Below, one piece after another: positions 23,001 to 38,000 of a DNA stretch of 64,000 bases. Each line of letters opens with the position of its first letter. The first letter of the stretch is position 1. The notes under the pieces were generated by a model. The model ran no database searches, had not been told where the DNA came from, and saw only the letters and a list, made by a program, of their open reading frames with translations. This stretch comes from Bugula neritina (taxonomy: Eukaryota > Bryozoa > Gymnolaemata > Cheilostomatida > Bugulidae). The translations under genes and the position numbers were made by a program. The stretch is from the NCBI GenBank assembly GCA_964035545.1, contig OZ037771.1:5016628-5080627 (forward strand), given 5' to 3'.

Positions 23001-26000
23001 TATTCTTGCTTAAGGCTACAGTACTTCTTGGTAGATTTTATAGTATGTTTACATTTGTCAGATTTTTAATATCTCCATATACCACTGATTCTTATTCATT
23101 AGCATTGAGGTTAATATCCTTATCTTTTCTTTTTTGCAAACATGGCAATACCACTGCAGGCATTCTTTCTCCATGTCTGTAGGTATTCGTTTCACCTCAG
23201 CCTGTTGTCTGATCACATCATGTTCAATGTGCTCCTCGTAAGTTATCCAAAATATGTGTCTCATTTTTACTGTCTTCATCCCGTCTTCCATCCTAAGAGT
23301 AACTGACCAGGTTTCATTACCATACAGAATGGATATTCTAAACAGAAGTACTGTATATTTAGTTGATACCTTCTCATCACACAGCATTTCTGAGAGATCC
23401 TTCAGCTTGTCTCAAGCCACTCCAATCCTCCTAGCTACTTCAGGGCCACAACCCACCATTCTGATTATTATAGTTGCAAGGCATTTGAAAGCACTAGTCC
23501 CAGGCAGATCACTGTAGGTATCTCAGTCATAGTATTTTTTTCTTCTCCTTGTTATCTTTTTTCACTGGTAGCATGTACTCAGTCTTGGTTGTGCTTCTTA
23601 TTTTCTTTTCTCTGTTCTTCTAACATATCACTCTATTTGCCTATCCATTGCACAGCATTACGTCATCTGCAAATTGCATGGCCCATTGGCATTGGCCGGG
23701 AAGCTTGAAGTTTGGAACAGCTAGGAGGGTCATTAAAGTTCCAAGTTCCAAGTCTCAGGCAGTTAGCTGTATTTTTCTCAATCCTTATTTTTGTTTTTCA
23801 CCTCATATAACCTCACAGTATGTTTAACATAATATTCCTGTAACTTGTATAATTATGGTCATGGTATATTGTATGTATATTACAGTCTCTCTCAACTCAC
23901 ACATCTACACAAATTAGATGTGTCTGGTAATAAGTTAGGAACATTACCTGAGGTGATACCAAAGATGGAGTCACTTACAGAGTTACATCTAAAGGACTGT
24001 GACTTACATACATTACCAGATAGGTGAGATATATTAGTCATATATGTTCTACTATTATGTAAACATATAATAAAGTATAATAGAACTGATACTAGTAGTC
24101 CCAGCCTGCCAAATTTACAGTAATAAAGTTGATACAATTTATCAACAAACCTCCCACCTTTCTAGCCTAGACCACCCTCATTTCTTGTTAGATTATATTG
24201 TATGTTTCCATTAGTCTGATTCTCCCTTATCTCTATTTACCATTGACTTCTATACATTGTAATTGAGGCTAATATCATCATCTGTACTGCAAACATGTCT
24301 ATACTGTTGCAGGTCTCTTCTCATGTCTGTAGATATTCGTTTCACCTCAGCCTGTTATCTAATCACATCATGTTCAATGTGCTCCTCATAAGTTATCTAA
24401 AAGATGTGTCTTATTTCTGTTGTCTTCATCTTGTCTTCCATACCATGAGTAACTGACCAGGTTTCATTACCATACAGAATGGATATTCTAAACAGAAGTA
24501 CTGTATGTTTAGTTGATACCTTCTCATCACACAGCACTTCTGAGAGATCCTTCCACTTGTCCCACACCACTCCAGTCTTCCTAGATACTTCGGGGCCACA
24601 ACCCACCATTCTGATTTATTATAGTTATAATTTCATTCTATTAATTTCCAATCTAATTATACAGTTTTCTTGTTTTGGCCAACTCTTATAAGTTTTTTGC
24701 TTGAATCTCTTGTAGGTATTCATAGAATATTTCATATGCCTTTACTTTACTTAGGCTTTTGCAATTTTGATTGTTGTCTGTTATTCTCACTGTATCATTT
24801 CTCTGTCATCTTTCCTTATTCCATCTAAAGAATTTCTCATCTCTTGGAGCTCAGCATTGCCTCACCAAGACTGCTATTTTTGACACCTGTTGAAAATGCC
24901 GATTTTCTTTTTGCTATCCGTACTGCACACTAATAACTGACAATCCATACTTGCAAAGCAACAAGAAAATGCTCACTGGGTGTTTAACATAGCATTCCTG
25001 TAACTTGTATAATTATAGTCATGGTTTATTGTATGTATATTACAGTCTCTCTCAACTCACACATCTACACACATTAGATGTGTCTGATAATAAGTTAGGA
25101 ACATTACCTGAGGTGATACCAAAGATGGAGTCACTTACAGAGTTACATCTAAAGGACTGTGACTTACATACATTACCAGACAGGTGAGATATATTAGTTA
25201 TATATGTTCTACTATTATGTAAACATATAATAAAGTATAATAGAATTAATACTAGTAGTCCCAGCATACCTACTCTAGCAATAAAGTGAATACAATTCAT
25301 CAACAAACCTCCCACCTTTCTTGCCTAGACCAACTCTCATTTCTTGTTAGATTATATTGTATGTTTCCATTAGTCGGATTCTTTCTTGTCTCTATTTACC
25401 ATTGACTTCTATACACTGTAATTGAGGCTAATATCATCTTCTTCTTTCCTGCAAACATGTCCATACTGTTGCAGGTCTCTTCTCATGTCTGTAGATATTC
25501 GTTTCACCTCAGCCTGTTATCTAATCACATCATGTTCAATGTGCTCCTCGTAAGTTATCCAATAGATGTGTCTTATTTCTGCTGCATTCATCTTGTCTTC
25601 CATCCCATGAATAACTGACCAGGTTTCATTACCATACAGGAGGTAAGGTTTTATGAAATTGTGGTTGAAATAGTATTGCTATCTTCTTTTTTATATTTTC
25701 CTCATCTGAGAGCATTTTATTCTCTTTATCTTTTACAAATTTCTTTCTGTCAATATCTAAAAGTTGTCTTTTTCTTGTTGTGGCCTGCTGGTATAGGTTC
25801 TTTGCTTTGTTCTCTTGTAGGTTTTCATCTAACCCCTCATATTCCATTTTGTTGGCTTTTACTAATTCATCTTCTGCGTGTTTGTTTTTCTTTTTATATT
25901 CTCTTCTCACTGCTCCTAGATGTTTTCCATCTTTTGATACCTTTTTTTCAATTAGAAACTCATGTACCTCAGCATTCCTTTTCTGTATATTTGCCACCTG

Positions 26001-29000
26001 TTAAAACTGCAGTTTCTCTTTAGGCTATTATTACTGCCCACAATTAACTGACACAATTCATACTTCCAAAACAACAGCAATATAAAATCACTGTATGTTT
26101 AACATAATAGGCCTGTAACTTGTATATTACAGTCTCTCTCAACTCACACATCTACACACATTAGATGTGTCTGGTAATAAGTTAGGAACATTACCTGAGG
26201 TGATACCAAAGATGGAGTCACTTACAGAGTTATCTCTATGGAGCTGTGACTTACATACATTACCTGACAGGTGAGATATATTAGTTACATATTGTCTACT
26301 ACTATGTAAACATATAATAAAGTATGATATAATTAATAATAGTAGTCCCAGCATACCAACTCTCCAATAATAAAGTGAATATAATACTAAAACAGAGATA
26401 ACTGAACAATTCATACTTGCAAAACAATGATAATATAAATCCACTTCATTTTTAGCGAAATATTGTTGTATAATTATGGTCATGGTATATTGTATGTATA
26501 TTATAGTCTCTCTCAACTCACACATCTACACACATTAGTTGTGTCTGATAATAAGTTAGGAACATTACCCGAGGTGATACCAAAGATGGAGTCACTTACA
26601 CAGTTATATCTAGTGCACTGTGACTTACATACATTACCAGACAGGTGAGATATATTAGTTATATATTGTCGGCTATTATGTAAACATATAAGATATCATA
26701 TATGATCATCTATTTTATATAAACTATAGAGATTACTAAGTTTGAATAAATCTGATTGCAGCTTGCGGTATATTATAGTCATGCATAAAGGTTTTGACAC
26801 CCCCAAATTTTTTACCATTTTTTTTCCCTCTTATTTGCAATTTAAGAAGTTTGACAGGCTAAAAATCTTCAAATATATATATAAAATGAAACTTCTTGGC
26901 TGAACTACAACTCTAGATCATTTTTAATTGTATAACATAAGCTTAGCCATAGAAAAGTGCTAACAAGTCCTTTGCCATCAAATTTTGCGGGATTTCAAAT
27001 TTTCTCTTTATTTGGTTAGCAAAATGAAGAACGATTAATGAGATATCTTTTGTGTGTGTAAAGTTTCTTGCACATAACGTATCAGTGTTTCAGTGTGAGT
27101 GAGTAACTATTAGCACCAATGACTGCTAGGCAGCAGGCTGACATATTCTCCACTAGCACAGCTGATTTTGTGGTTTATCTCACATTCTGTACCATGCATT
27201 GATTACAGTTCTAGCTAAATTGACCATGTCAGTTGGTTTTATCTCAGCTACTCTTCTTTGTATTGTCTATAATTTTTAAACTTTTGCATGGGCCACTGAA
27301 GTACTTGAACTCTCTCTCTTTTACTAGGAAAGTATGGTATTAAGTAATTTTTTCTACTTTCTCTAAAGTTGCTTTTTTCTGCACAATCTCCACATAGCTT
27401 GCTGCATAACTTCACCTTTCAGAACTTTTTATTTTACCAAGTCTTGCCATGTAGTAGTAATTTTCATGAGCCAATTTTAAGTATGAAATCACCAATGTCA
27501 TGACATTCCATAAATCACTCTCCAGTTTCCTGTAATGCTGCAAAACCAAACCCAATTACTTCTTTCTTTTAGTACTTCTTAGTTTGTTGACTGCTGTCTA
27601 CTAAAGTTTTGTCTTCCACCACTCACCATAATGAAGTGAAGTTTGAGTTTAGAGGAATACTAGGTATATTATGTCATTGCTGCTTACTCAGTCTGTAATA
27701 CAGTTACATTGTAAGTTGCACAAGGTTTGTTTCAAGGTTGAAACTTTGCAAGTATTTATTCACTATACACTACTATGCCTTGAATGTACAATGGTACGAA
27801 GTCAAAAATTAACACTTGAAAATTTACTTCATATTAGGAACTCCTTTGAGCCAATATAGTTTATCCATTTAAAATTATTTAAATATATGTAGTTAGATTA
27901 GTAGGCAACATACAAGACCATATGCAAGTTTTGCATTACTTTAAATTGTTTGAAGTATTAAGAGATTGAAAATCATGTTTAGCCATTTATCAAAGCTGCA
28001 AAAAGTGTATGAAGGTGTCAAAACTTTTACGAATGACTGTGATAGTTTTGCAATTATACAATTTCCATATGTTGCAATCGTATTATAGTAAATCCAAAGT
28101 TTTCAAATGTAATAAAATCTGCAAATTATAAATCAATACTCAATTTTTCACTTTAATAGTTGTACTGTTAAAGGATTGCTCTATCTTGTCTAATGAATGG
28201 CCATTTAGGTCAAACACACATAATATTGTGTTTTTCTAAGCATGCATTGACAAAAAGCATTTGACCAAAGGTAGAAAAAGTTAGTTGAAGTTGAGGGTGT
28301 AGATTGGTAACAGCCAAAACGCCGATTTTGAAATGAGCTGGGAAATGTGACGTAACAGCGCCAGCATTCCTGCTGGTCACGTGACTATACAAATGAATAA
28401 TTATAGAAATATGACTGTGAGATGTGATCTTTCAGCTCGTAATTTGTATATTTATAGAAGTGCAAATGTGAATTTTCTCAATCTATAGTTTTTTGACATT
28501 TTAAATAACATGTATGTGATAAAATTAGGCCATATTTTGCTTGTAAACATTAGAAAAAAGCATTGCAAAAACATGCATTCTTTAGGATGAATGCCTGCGA
28601 TCGATCTAAACTAGGTCAGATTGTGCAATATTAAGGGCACACCAAATCTGACCTATATAGCTCGCTGTAACTGCTTGAGCGTTAGTAGTAGGAAGTGGTT
28701 GGTTCTGGGACAACCCCTTCCCCCGTCGAGTCTTTGACTCTCCGGTGTCAGGAGGTTGTCCCAGAACGCAACATTATTCTACTACTCTATTATGTCCCAG
28801 AAATTATATGCTCTGGGACAAATATTAATTTTTTATTCACTCGTTACTATTAGTAAGATAATACTTCCTACTACTCTATATTATTTTATTGAGTTTTCAA
28901 TGTTTGTCCCAGAAATTGTATGTTTCTAGGACAATATTAATTTAGAATATAAATATTTTATTGAGTTTTTAATGTTTGTTCCAGAAATTGTATGTTTCTA

Positions 29001-32000
29001 GGACAAATATTAACTTTTTGATGTTATCCTAGAATGCATTCACTCTTTACTATTAGTAAGATAATAAATTATTATATGTATAGTGAATATAATAATTTAA
29101 TACGCAATAGTGTTTAAACGTTATAACTTGGAAATATAATTTCTGGGACAAATATTAATTTTGTCCCAGAAATTATATGTTCTAGGACATAGAATATTGT
29201 CCCAGAAATTATATGTTCTAGGACAAATATTAATTTTTTATTCACTCGTTACTATTAGTAAGATAATACGTTGAGAATATAATAATTTAGTGTTTAAACG
29301 TTATAACTTGGAAATACGGGTTGAGATTCAGTAGATTCTATTATATCACCATCGCTCGTTGATATTACTAATTTATTACCAACTGCTCCTTGTAATTTAG
29401 GAATAGCGTGATTATTTATATTATAAGTAGTAATAATATCTGCAATGCTTATACCGGTTTCTACGATATTACCATCGCTCGAAAGCATTAATAATTTACC
29501 TCCGATTGACGGTTGTATTTTATTCATAGCGAAATTATTTATATTACTAGTCGTAATAACATCGCTAACGCTTAAGCTACTATCTATAACATTACCCGAA
29601 GTAGTTGAAACGGTTAATTTTTCATTTGTGGGTTTCGTAAAAGACGAGTTTGGGTATCGGGTATTGATAATATTTGGGCGGTCGATTTGGTTGACATGAC
29701 CGAATTCGCTAAATTTAATAACGGTTATAAATATTTACTAACGGTAATAGACGTGTTTTCAAAATACGGTTGGATAATACCTTTAAAAAATAAAACCGGT
29801 AAAGCCGTTGCTGTAGCTTTAAAAACAATTTTAACTCGTCGTAAGCCTCAACATTTATGGGTTGATAAGGGAAAATAATTTTATAATAAAGACGTAAAGT
29901 CCTTAATAGACTTATATTCTACGGAAAATGAAGAAAAGTCTAGCGTAGTAGAGAGGTGGAATAGAACTATGAAAGAGCGAATGTTTAAATATTTTTCGGC
30001 TAATAATACTTATAAATATATAGACGTACTATGAGATTTAGTAAAACGGTATAACGAGACTAAACATTCGTCTATTGGAATGACACCGATTGAAGCTAGT
30101 GATCCTTCTAACGAAAATAAAGTACGCATGAAATTGTATCCAAACTTACCAGTACCTTCTAAACCTAAATTTACTATAGGTGATAGGGTGCGTATACCTC
30201 GTAAAAAACGAACGTTTGAAAAAGGTTATACCGTTAGATGGATGGAGGAGGTGTTTACTATAAGTAAAATATTATATACGAATCCAACGACTTATAAATT
30301 AACTGACTCGGGAGGAGAAGAAATTCAAGGATCTTTTTATGAACAGGAATTACAAAAGACGAGTCAAGAAATGTATAGAATAGAGCGCGTAATTAAAAAG
30401 AAAGGTAAAAAGGCTTTAGTAAAATGGTTGGGTTATCCCGAGTCTCAAAACTCGTGGGTAGATTTAAATGTTTTAGAACGTTTATAGTAAACACAAATGT
30501 GTTCGTGTCCATAAAAAGTAGACACAAATTAAACGTAAAGTAGACACAAATGTGTTTGTGTCCAAGCTTTCAACCGGCTATAACTGACGGAGTCATAAAC
30601 TTAGACGTAAATACTCAAACGGCTTTAGCGGGTTTAGAATTTGGGGCTTATAACGTAAAATGGGAAAATGATAAATACATTATTGGTACTAAACCTATAC
30701 AATTTAATGACGGTAAAGTTATATTTAATAACGAGGAATGCTTAGCGACTAAAGGACTCTTGAGCCTTTTAACGCGTAAAATACCTATGAATTACGACGA
30801 TAATGATATAGAAAATTATAGCGATATACTTTATGATGCTGGAGCGATTTATCAAAGTAAAAATACTCCCGTAGATAAAAATAGTTATAAGTGGAAACAT
30901 ATTGTCAGACCTATTTGGGAAAAATTATATCCAAAGAGAGCTAAATCCGCCGATTATAAAAAAGCCAAGAGGGGAAGCGGAGTAGTTTATTTATCGTCTG
31001 ACCCTAACGCTTTAGTAGAACGACTTCAACTTTTAATTTCTAGCGCTAGAGCCGGAAATACGGGAGTGCAAAACGAAATTGTGGCTATATTAGACGAATT
31101 ACTTAGAATGAAAATTATTACTCATGACTATTATAAAAGTATTCTCATATAATAAATGTATGTTTACGATAAAAGACAACGATTACAAAGACACTACGCC
31201 GGTGGTGGAATATTTGACACCATTAAAAATGTAGTAACTAAAATAGCTAGTAATTCCAGTGTAAGAGAATTAGGTAAAAAGGCTATAACTAAAGCGGGTA
31301 CCGCGGCTAGTGAAAAAATTGTTAATGCTATTGAAAAAAGAAGGGAAAAAAAGTTAAACGCTAAAAGTCAAGCTATACTACAAAAGCTTAATCAAACTAA
31401 AAATATATTAAAAGTACTTAATAATAATAATATAAGTAATATTTTAGAAGGTTCTGGCCAAGCTATAGCTTATTAAGAAATTATTTTACTATAATAAATG
31501 GACTCTTTGAATATTACGCATAAAATTGTAACTGATACGAGCGTAGAGCGTGATCAGGTACACGAATACGAACCCGTAACGGGAACGAATTTAAATTGCC
31601 CCGGTGAAATTAGAATAGTTATTAATCAACAAGATTTGTACGTTCAGCCGAGTAAAAGTTATTTGATTATCGAAGGACGTTTAACGAAAAATGACGGAAC
31701 CGCTTACGCTGACGCCGACTTAGTAACGTTAATTAATAACGGTATGGCTTATTTGTTTAAAAGTATTAGATATCAACTTGACGGACACGACTTGGAATAT
31801 ATAAATAATCCCGGACACGCTTCGACTATGATGGGTTTACTAACTTATCCCGATGATTACGGCAAGTCGAGAGGTCTTAACCAGTTATGGTCAAAAGACA
31901 CTACCGCAGCCGCTGCCGCCGCTAATTTAGGTTTCGCGGCTTGTCAAGTTTATTTGATACAAAAGCCCGACCCTAAAGGAACTTTTAGTATTAAAGTAGA

Positions 32001-35000
32001 TCTTAGGCATTTATTTGGTTTTGCCGACGATTATGAAAAAGTTTTGTACGGTATAAAACACCAACTAACGCTAGTTCGCGATACCGACGATAACGCCATT
32101 TATAGAGCTAACGGTGTAAATGCGGAAAAAATAACGTTGGATAAAGTGTCGTGGTGGATGCCTCATATAACTCCAAGTTTTGAAATGAAAAATAAGCTCT
32201 ATAAGATTATAGAGAGTAAAACTCAACTTCCAATGATATATAGATCTAGATGGTGTGATAGTATTGCTGTGCCGCAAACTACAAATTTTACGTGGCATTT
32301 GGGTTCTAGAGGAGATACGGAAAAACCTAAATATATTATCGTAGGTTTTTAAACGGATAAGACGGAAAGTCAAACGACTAATCCGGCCGTATTCGATCAC
32401 GTTAACGTTAAAAGCGTATACGCGATGTTAAATAGCGAGCGGTATCCCGAGGTTGATTACGATATAGATTTCGCTGAAATGAAGTTTAGTAGAGTGTATG
32501 GAGACGCTTCGAAATTTTGCGGAGATTATTACGGTATAAACGAGCTAATCGCTTATTCAAACGTATTACCTTCGGAATATAACAATTTTTACGCTTTGTT
32601 CGTAATAGACGTTAGTAAGCAAAGCGAGACTCTTAAAAATAGCGTAGCCGACATTCAACTAAGAGTTCAATTTAGTCAAAACGTGCCGGCTAATACTCAA
32701 GCTTACGCGTTAATTTTATCCGATAAGACTATGTCTCTCACTTCCGATGGAAATAATTTAAAAGTTATATAAATGGATAATAAAATTTTAAGAGAAATTG
32801 CCGATAATATGGCCTCTAAACAAACAATGACTATAGGAGTTACCGATACTAAAACGAGAATAATTACTCAACTTAATCCGCCTATAGAATTAAATAAAAA
32901 AAAAATACGAAATGTGTCTTATTAGTTTAGATACGTTTTATTCTTTTCCAAACATTAGTGCCGATAGAAATTCCTATAGATGGTCTAAAGACGGTGGTAA
33001 TACGTGGTATTTAGTTTCGTTACCGATTGGAGTGTATGAATTAGATCAATTAGAACAAGCTATTCAAGACGAAATAGTAAAGGAGGGGGGTAATAGAAAC
33101 GGTATTACTTTACAAGCTAATAAGGTAACTTTTAGAATCATACTTAAATTAAAACCTAATTATCGAGTAGATTTTAACGTTGAAAATTCTATAAGAGACG
33201 TTTTAGGTTTTGATGCAAAAATATTCGATCAACCTTATATCGAAGCTACGAACATAGTAAACATTTTAAATATAAACGCTATACACGTACAAGTTGATTG
33301 TATTAACGGAAGTTATATCGATGGTACTTATAAACCCGTTATTTATTCATTTTTTCCGAGCATTAGTCCGGGATATAAAATAATAGAAAAACCTCATAAT
33401 TTAATATACTTACCCGCTCACGTTAAATATATCAAGACGTTAACCGTTACAGTAACTGATGAAAAAGGTAATTTATTAGATCTTAGCGGTGAACAACTCT
33501 CAATAAGATTTCATTTAAGAGAAGTTTAATGTATTATATAAATGGGTTATTGCGAAATTATAGGAAACGTGCCACAGGCGCAAAAACAAAAAATAATGAA
33601 CGCTTATAGAAGCGGTAAGGGTTGTACTATTAAATTGCCTCTCGAAAGCGGAAATGATAAACTAGCCGTTACGAAAACGCAAAACGATAATATTTTAAAA
33701 GCGATGAATGCTAATAAAAAAAATATAACGCTCGAAATGTCTCCATCGTTAGTAAAAACTAACGCGTCAATGAACGGAGGATTTTTAGGACCTCTATTGG
33801 GTATAGCTACGAGAGTAATACCTACGCTATTAAAAACTATTATACCGGGTGTGCTTTCCGGAGCCGCTAGCGCCGGAGTCGAAAGTGCTATTAAAGGTAA
33901 AGGTCTTTATTTGAAAAAAGGCGGGTGCGTATGTTCCGTAGAACCTAATTTAAACGGTTCTATTACTTTAAAACCAGTCGCACCGTCTAATTTAATGAAA
34001 GGTAACAGTTTATATTTAAAACAAGGTTCTAGCTATATAAAAGGCGAAGGTTTAATTTTAGGTCCGAATAGTCCGTTTAAAAATATTCCTCTTTTAGGCA
34101 TGCTGCTATAGTTAAAGAAAACATATATAAATGGTTGACCCAACAGTAATTATTTATAAAAGCCTCGACGGCACCCCAATTACCGAAACGATATATAAAA
34201 ACAATGATTGTGAAAAACGAGTATACGAAAGCGGTGATATTAAAGAAAGAATTATATATAAAATATTTAATATAATAGACGAAATGAATAATCCGTCTAA
34301 CGAGCGCGGAACGTTTGAAGAAATTACTTATAATAATAAAAAAGAAATTATTTATAAAGACGATGATAAAAAACTGAAAATAAAAACTATCTACAAAAGT
34401 AAAGAAATAATTCAAGAACTTAACGTAGGTTTAATAAGTTATGCAGCGGCTAGAATACCATTATTCTTTACTAAACTAAAATACGCTGAAGACGAAATAG
34501 AAAAAAGACGAAATAAAAATATATTATAGTTTAAAGAATAAATATATAAATATGCGTATAATACAGCACACGTAATTCGCTCTTAAGACCGACTATTACG
34601 CGCTATTTAGCAGCCTATACGGATAATTTTTATATTGAACTCCCTTTTTTAATTAATTATAATATAATTAATTAACAAACGTTATTACGAGCGACTATTA
34701 TATCGCTTTTTTTATTCGATATTACGCTATTAATATCTTTATATTTTTCGGTTATAGCGTCGTACTCTTGTTCGTCTATATGAGCGTCACTTAAAAATTT
34801 TGATAACATAGAATTAATTTCTAATTTAGAATCTTTTATAAACGTATATACGTCTAAATACATTAATGTAGATTTAATTAATTTAGCGTCTTGAGAAGAA
34901 ATAGAAGTAGTAATTACACTCATTATACTTACTATTATAGATAATGGTAATAACGTTTGTTTAGTAACGTTAGCGTTTAATAACGCCGTAATAATAACAC

Positions 35001-38000
35001 CGCATATTAAATTCGTTGTACCGCATAATCCTGAAATTATTTTTAACAATTTTGATAACCAATTAAAACGATTAAGTTTTTGTTCGTATTCGTTTTCTAA
35101 TTTAATAATTTCATCGTTTAAGAGTTCTAATTTTTCTCGTCGGAAGTCCATTTATATAAAAAAAATTGATTTTTATTATTACGTTATTTTTTAATATGGA
35201 GTTTACTAATGAATTACTCGATAAACTAATAGTCCAAGCTAAACAAAAAAAATATATACCTCTTCCCGAACATACATTTATGCGATTAACCGATTATTAT
35301 ACCTTAAAAATTAATTCAATGTCAAATGAAGATCGTGATAAATTATTTAAACATTTAAATAAAAGTTTAACATCACGACGTAAAGTAACTAAACTTATAG
35401 CGCGAATAAATAAAATTCTTGAAGATGTATAAAACCAATTTTTTATTTAAAAATTGATTTTACCATTTAAAGAAATTATATATAAATGGAGTTCAATACA
35501 AAGATTACCGTTAAAGCCTTAAAGGCGCTAGCTAAAGAAAGAGAATTGAAACGATATTCTCGATTAAAAAGAGCTGAACTTATGCAGCTCTTAATGGTTG
35601 AAGATAATTTCAAGTCAATTAAAGACTTGAAAATCTTAGTTAAAGAAAGAGGATTTAAGCGATACTCTAGCTTAAAAAGAGCTGAACTTATACAGCTATT
35701 AAATATTATGGACGAACCCGTTCCATATATAGGGCAAGCCCCGTTAATACCTATACCCGCGAAAAAAATTATGCGAGAAATATTTACGCAAACTACGCGT
35801 AATATAAAAAAATGGGTTAAGGGTATTATAAAGCCAATTATAAAAATTATAAATCCAATTAAGGATGAAATTATGGCTTTATATAATCAGCCTAAGCTTA
35901 TAGAACAAGACGCTAATGGTTGGTTTAAAACTTACGAAATTAAAGGTTTGCCTAAGTACGATATTGACACATTTGGTAAACTAGTAAAATTAAATATACT
36001 AGAATTATTAAAACCTACTATGAAAGTTAAAATATTTATGTATTGCGAAATGAAAAAAATTAATGTAAGTACCGGAGAAACTATTGTAGAAACTATGCCA
36101 TTTACATCAAATGTTGAAACTATATTAGAGTCTACGAATGTTGATGAAATATACGATGAAATAATTGAACGTATAAAAGAAAATTTTGCTTCGTTAAACG
36201 CTTAAGGAAGTAACTGGATATTTAAATCCATTAAAAAAATGAATATTAACATTAATAAATATCAACCTTTTAATGGGTCATCGTGGATTGATCTTCCGAA
36301 AGAAATTAAATTAAAGAAAGCCGTAATAAATCCTAAAAATGAGGATAACGAATGTTTTAAGTGGGCCGCTTTAATGAGTGTTCATACACCTAAAAACCAT
36401 CCCGGAAGAATTAGTAATTATAAAGAACACGTTAATAAATTTTCGTGGGAAAGCGTTGAATTTCCAGCTACTAAAAAATCTATTAACGCTTTTGAAGACG
36501 CTAATCCCGATTTCAGAATTAATGTATTTACGTGGGATGGCGAAACAATAAATTTATGGAAAAAATCTAAAAATCAGGGTAGAATTATAAATTTACTTTA
36601 TATAACTAATGACGAAAAGAGTTATTACGCGTATAATAAAAATTTAAATAGATTACTCGGTTCGCAAATAAACAAACGTACTAATGTTAAACATAGTTGT
36701 GTAAATTGTATGAGCTCGTTTAGATCTAACGAATCTTTAAAAAAGCATCAAGATTGGTGTTTATCGAACGATAGCGTAACTACGGTTTTTCCTAAGCTAG
36801 AAAATAAAATAAAATTTCAATCTAGCCATCATTGTCGTAATATGAGAGTGCCATTTACGGTATACGCGGACTTTGAATGTTTTACTAAACCAATATACGG
36901 TTGTAAACCTAATTCGAGAGAAAGTTACACTAATCAATATCAGCAACACGAACAGTCGGGTTTCGGATATTATATAGTAAGCGTTATTGGTGAGTGCAAA
37001 TACAGAAGTTATACTAAGCAATACGAAAATGAAGATATTGGTGAATTGTTTATTAGGTTACTAGAACTCGACATTAAAAACTTGTATAAAAAACATAAAT
37101 TTGCTAAACCAATGAAAATTACAAATAGTGAGCAAGAGTCTTTCAAGTTGGCTAAAATCTGCTGCATATGTGAAGAAAAATTGGGTAATGACAGAGTAAG
37201 AGATCACTGTCACTTAACCGGAGACTATAGAGGAGCGGCTCATAGTAATTGCAATTTAAATTATAAAATTCCAAAATTTTATCCGGTGTTTATTCATAAC
37301 TTGTCGGGTTACGACGCTCACTTATTTATTAAAAATTTAGGTGGTGAACCTTCGTGTATACCCAATACCGAAGAGAAATATATATCTTTTAGTAAAAAAT
37401 TATTGGTAGACGATTTTACCAATAAAGAAGGTAAAAACGTTAAAGTTACGCGCGAAATTCACTTTTTAGACTCATATAAATTTATGAGTTCTAGTTTAGC
37501 GAGTTTAGTAGCAAATTTGAAACGCGATAACTTTAAACACTTGCAAAAGCATTACGCGGAAAACCAATTAAACTTATTATTAAGAAAAGGAGTATTCCCC
37601 TACGACTATTTTAATAACGTAAGCGTGTTGGATGAAACGTCTTTACCTCCTAAAGAAAAGTTTTATTCGAGCTTAACCGAAAAAGGTATTTCAGACGAAG
37701 ATTACGCGCACGCTCAAAACGTTTGGAAAACTTTTAATATGAAAACGTTTTGAGACTATCACGACTTATATATGAAAGTTGATGTAATTCAATTAGCCGA
37801 CGTTTTTGAAAACTTTAGAAGTGTATGTCTTGAACACTACAAGTTAGATCCGACTTGGTATTATACGGCTCCGGGTTTAAGTTGGGACGCTATGCTTAAA
37901 ACTACTAAATTAGAGTTAGATCCAATTACCGACATTAATCAATTACTTTTCTTTGAAAGAGGAATTAGAGGCGGTGTAAGCATGATTAGTCATAGATACG

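Noticed and set aside
25661-26023. Plus-strand Leu/Phe-rich frame
   Set aside because: It is the antisense of a LINE fragment; the minus strand matches the LINE.
29445-29699. Plus-strand frame over the fibre fragment
   Set aside because: It is antisense to the fibre fragment and only runs by chance into the integrase region.
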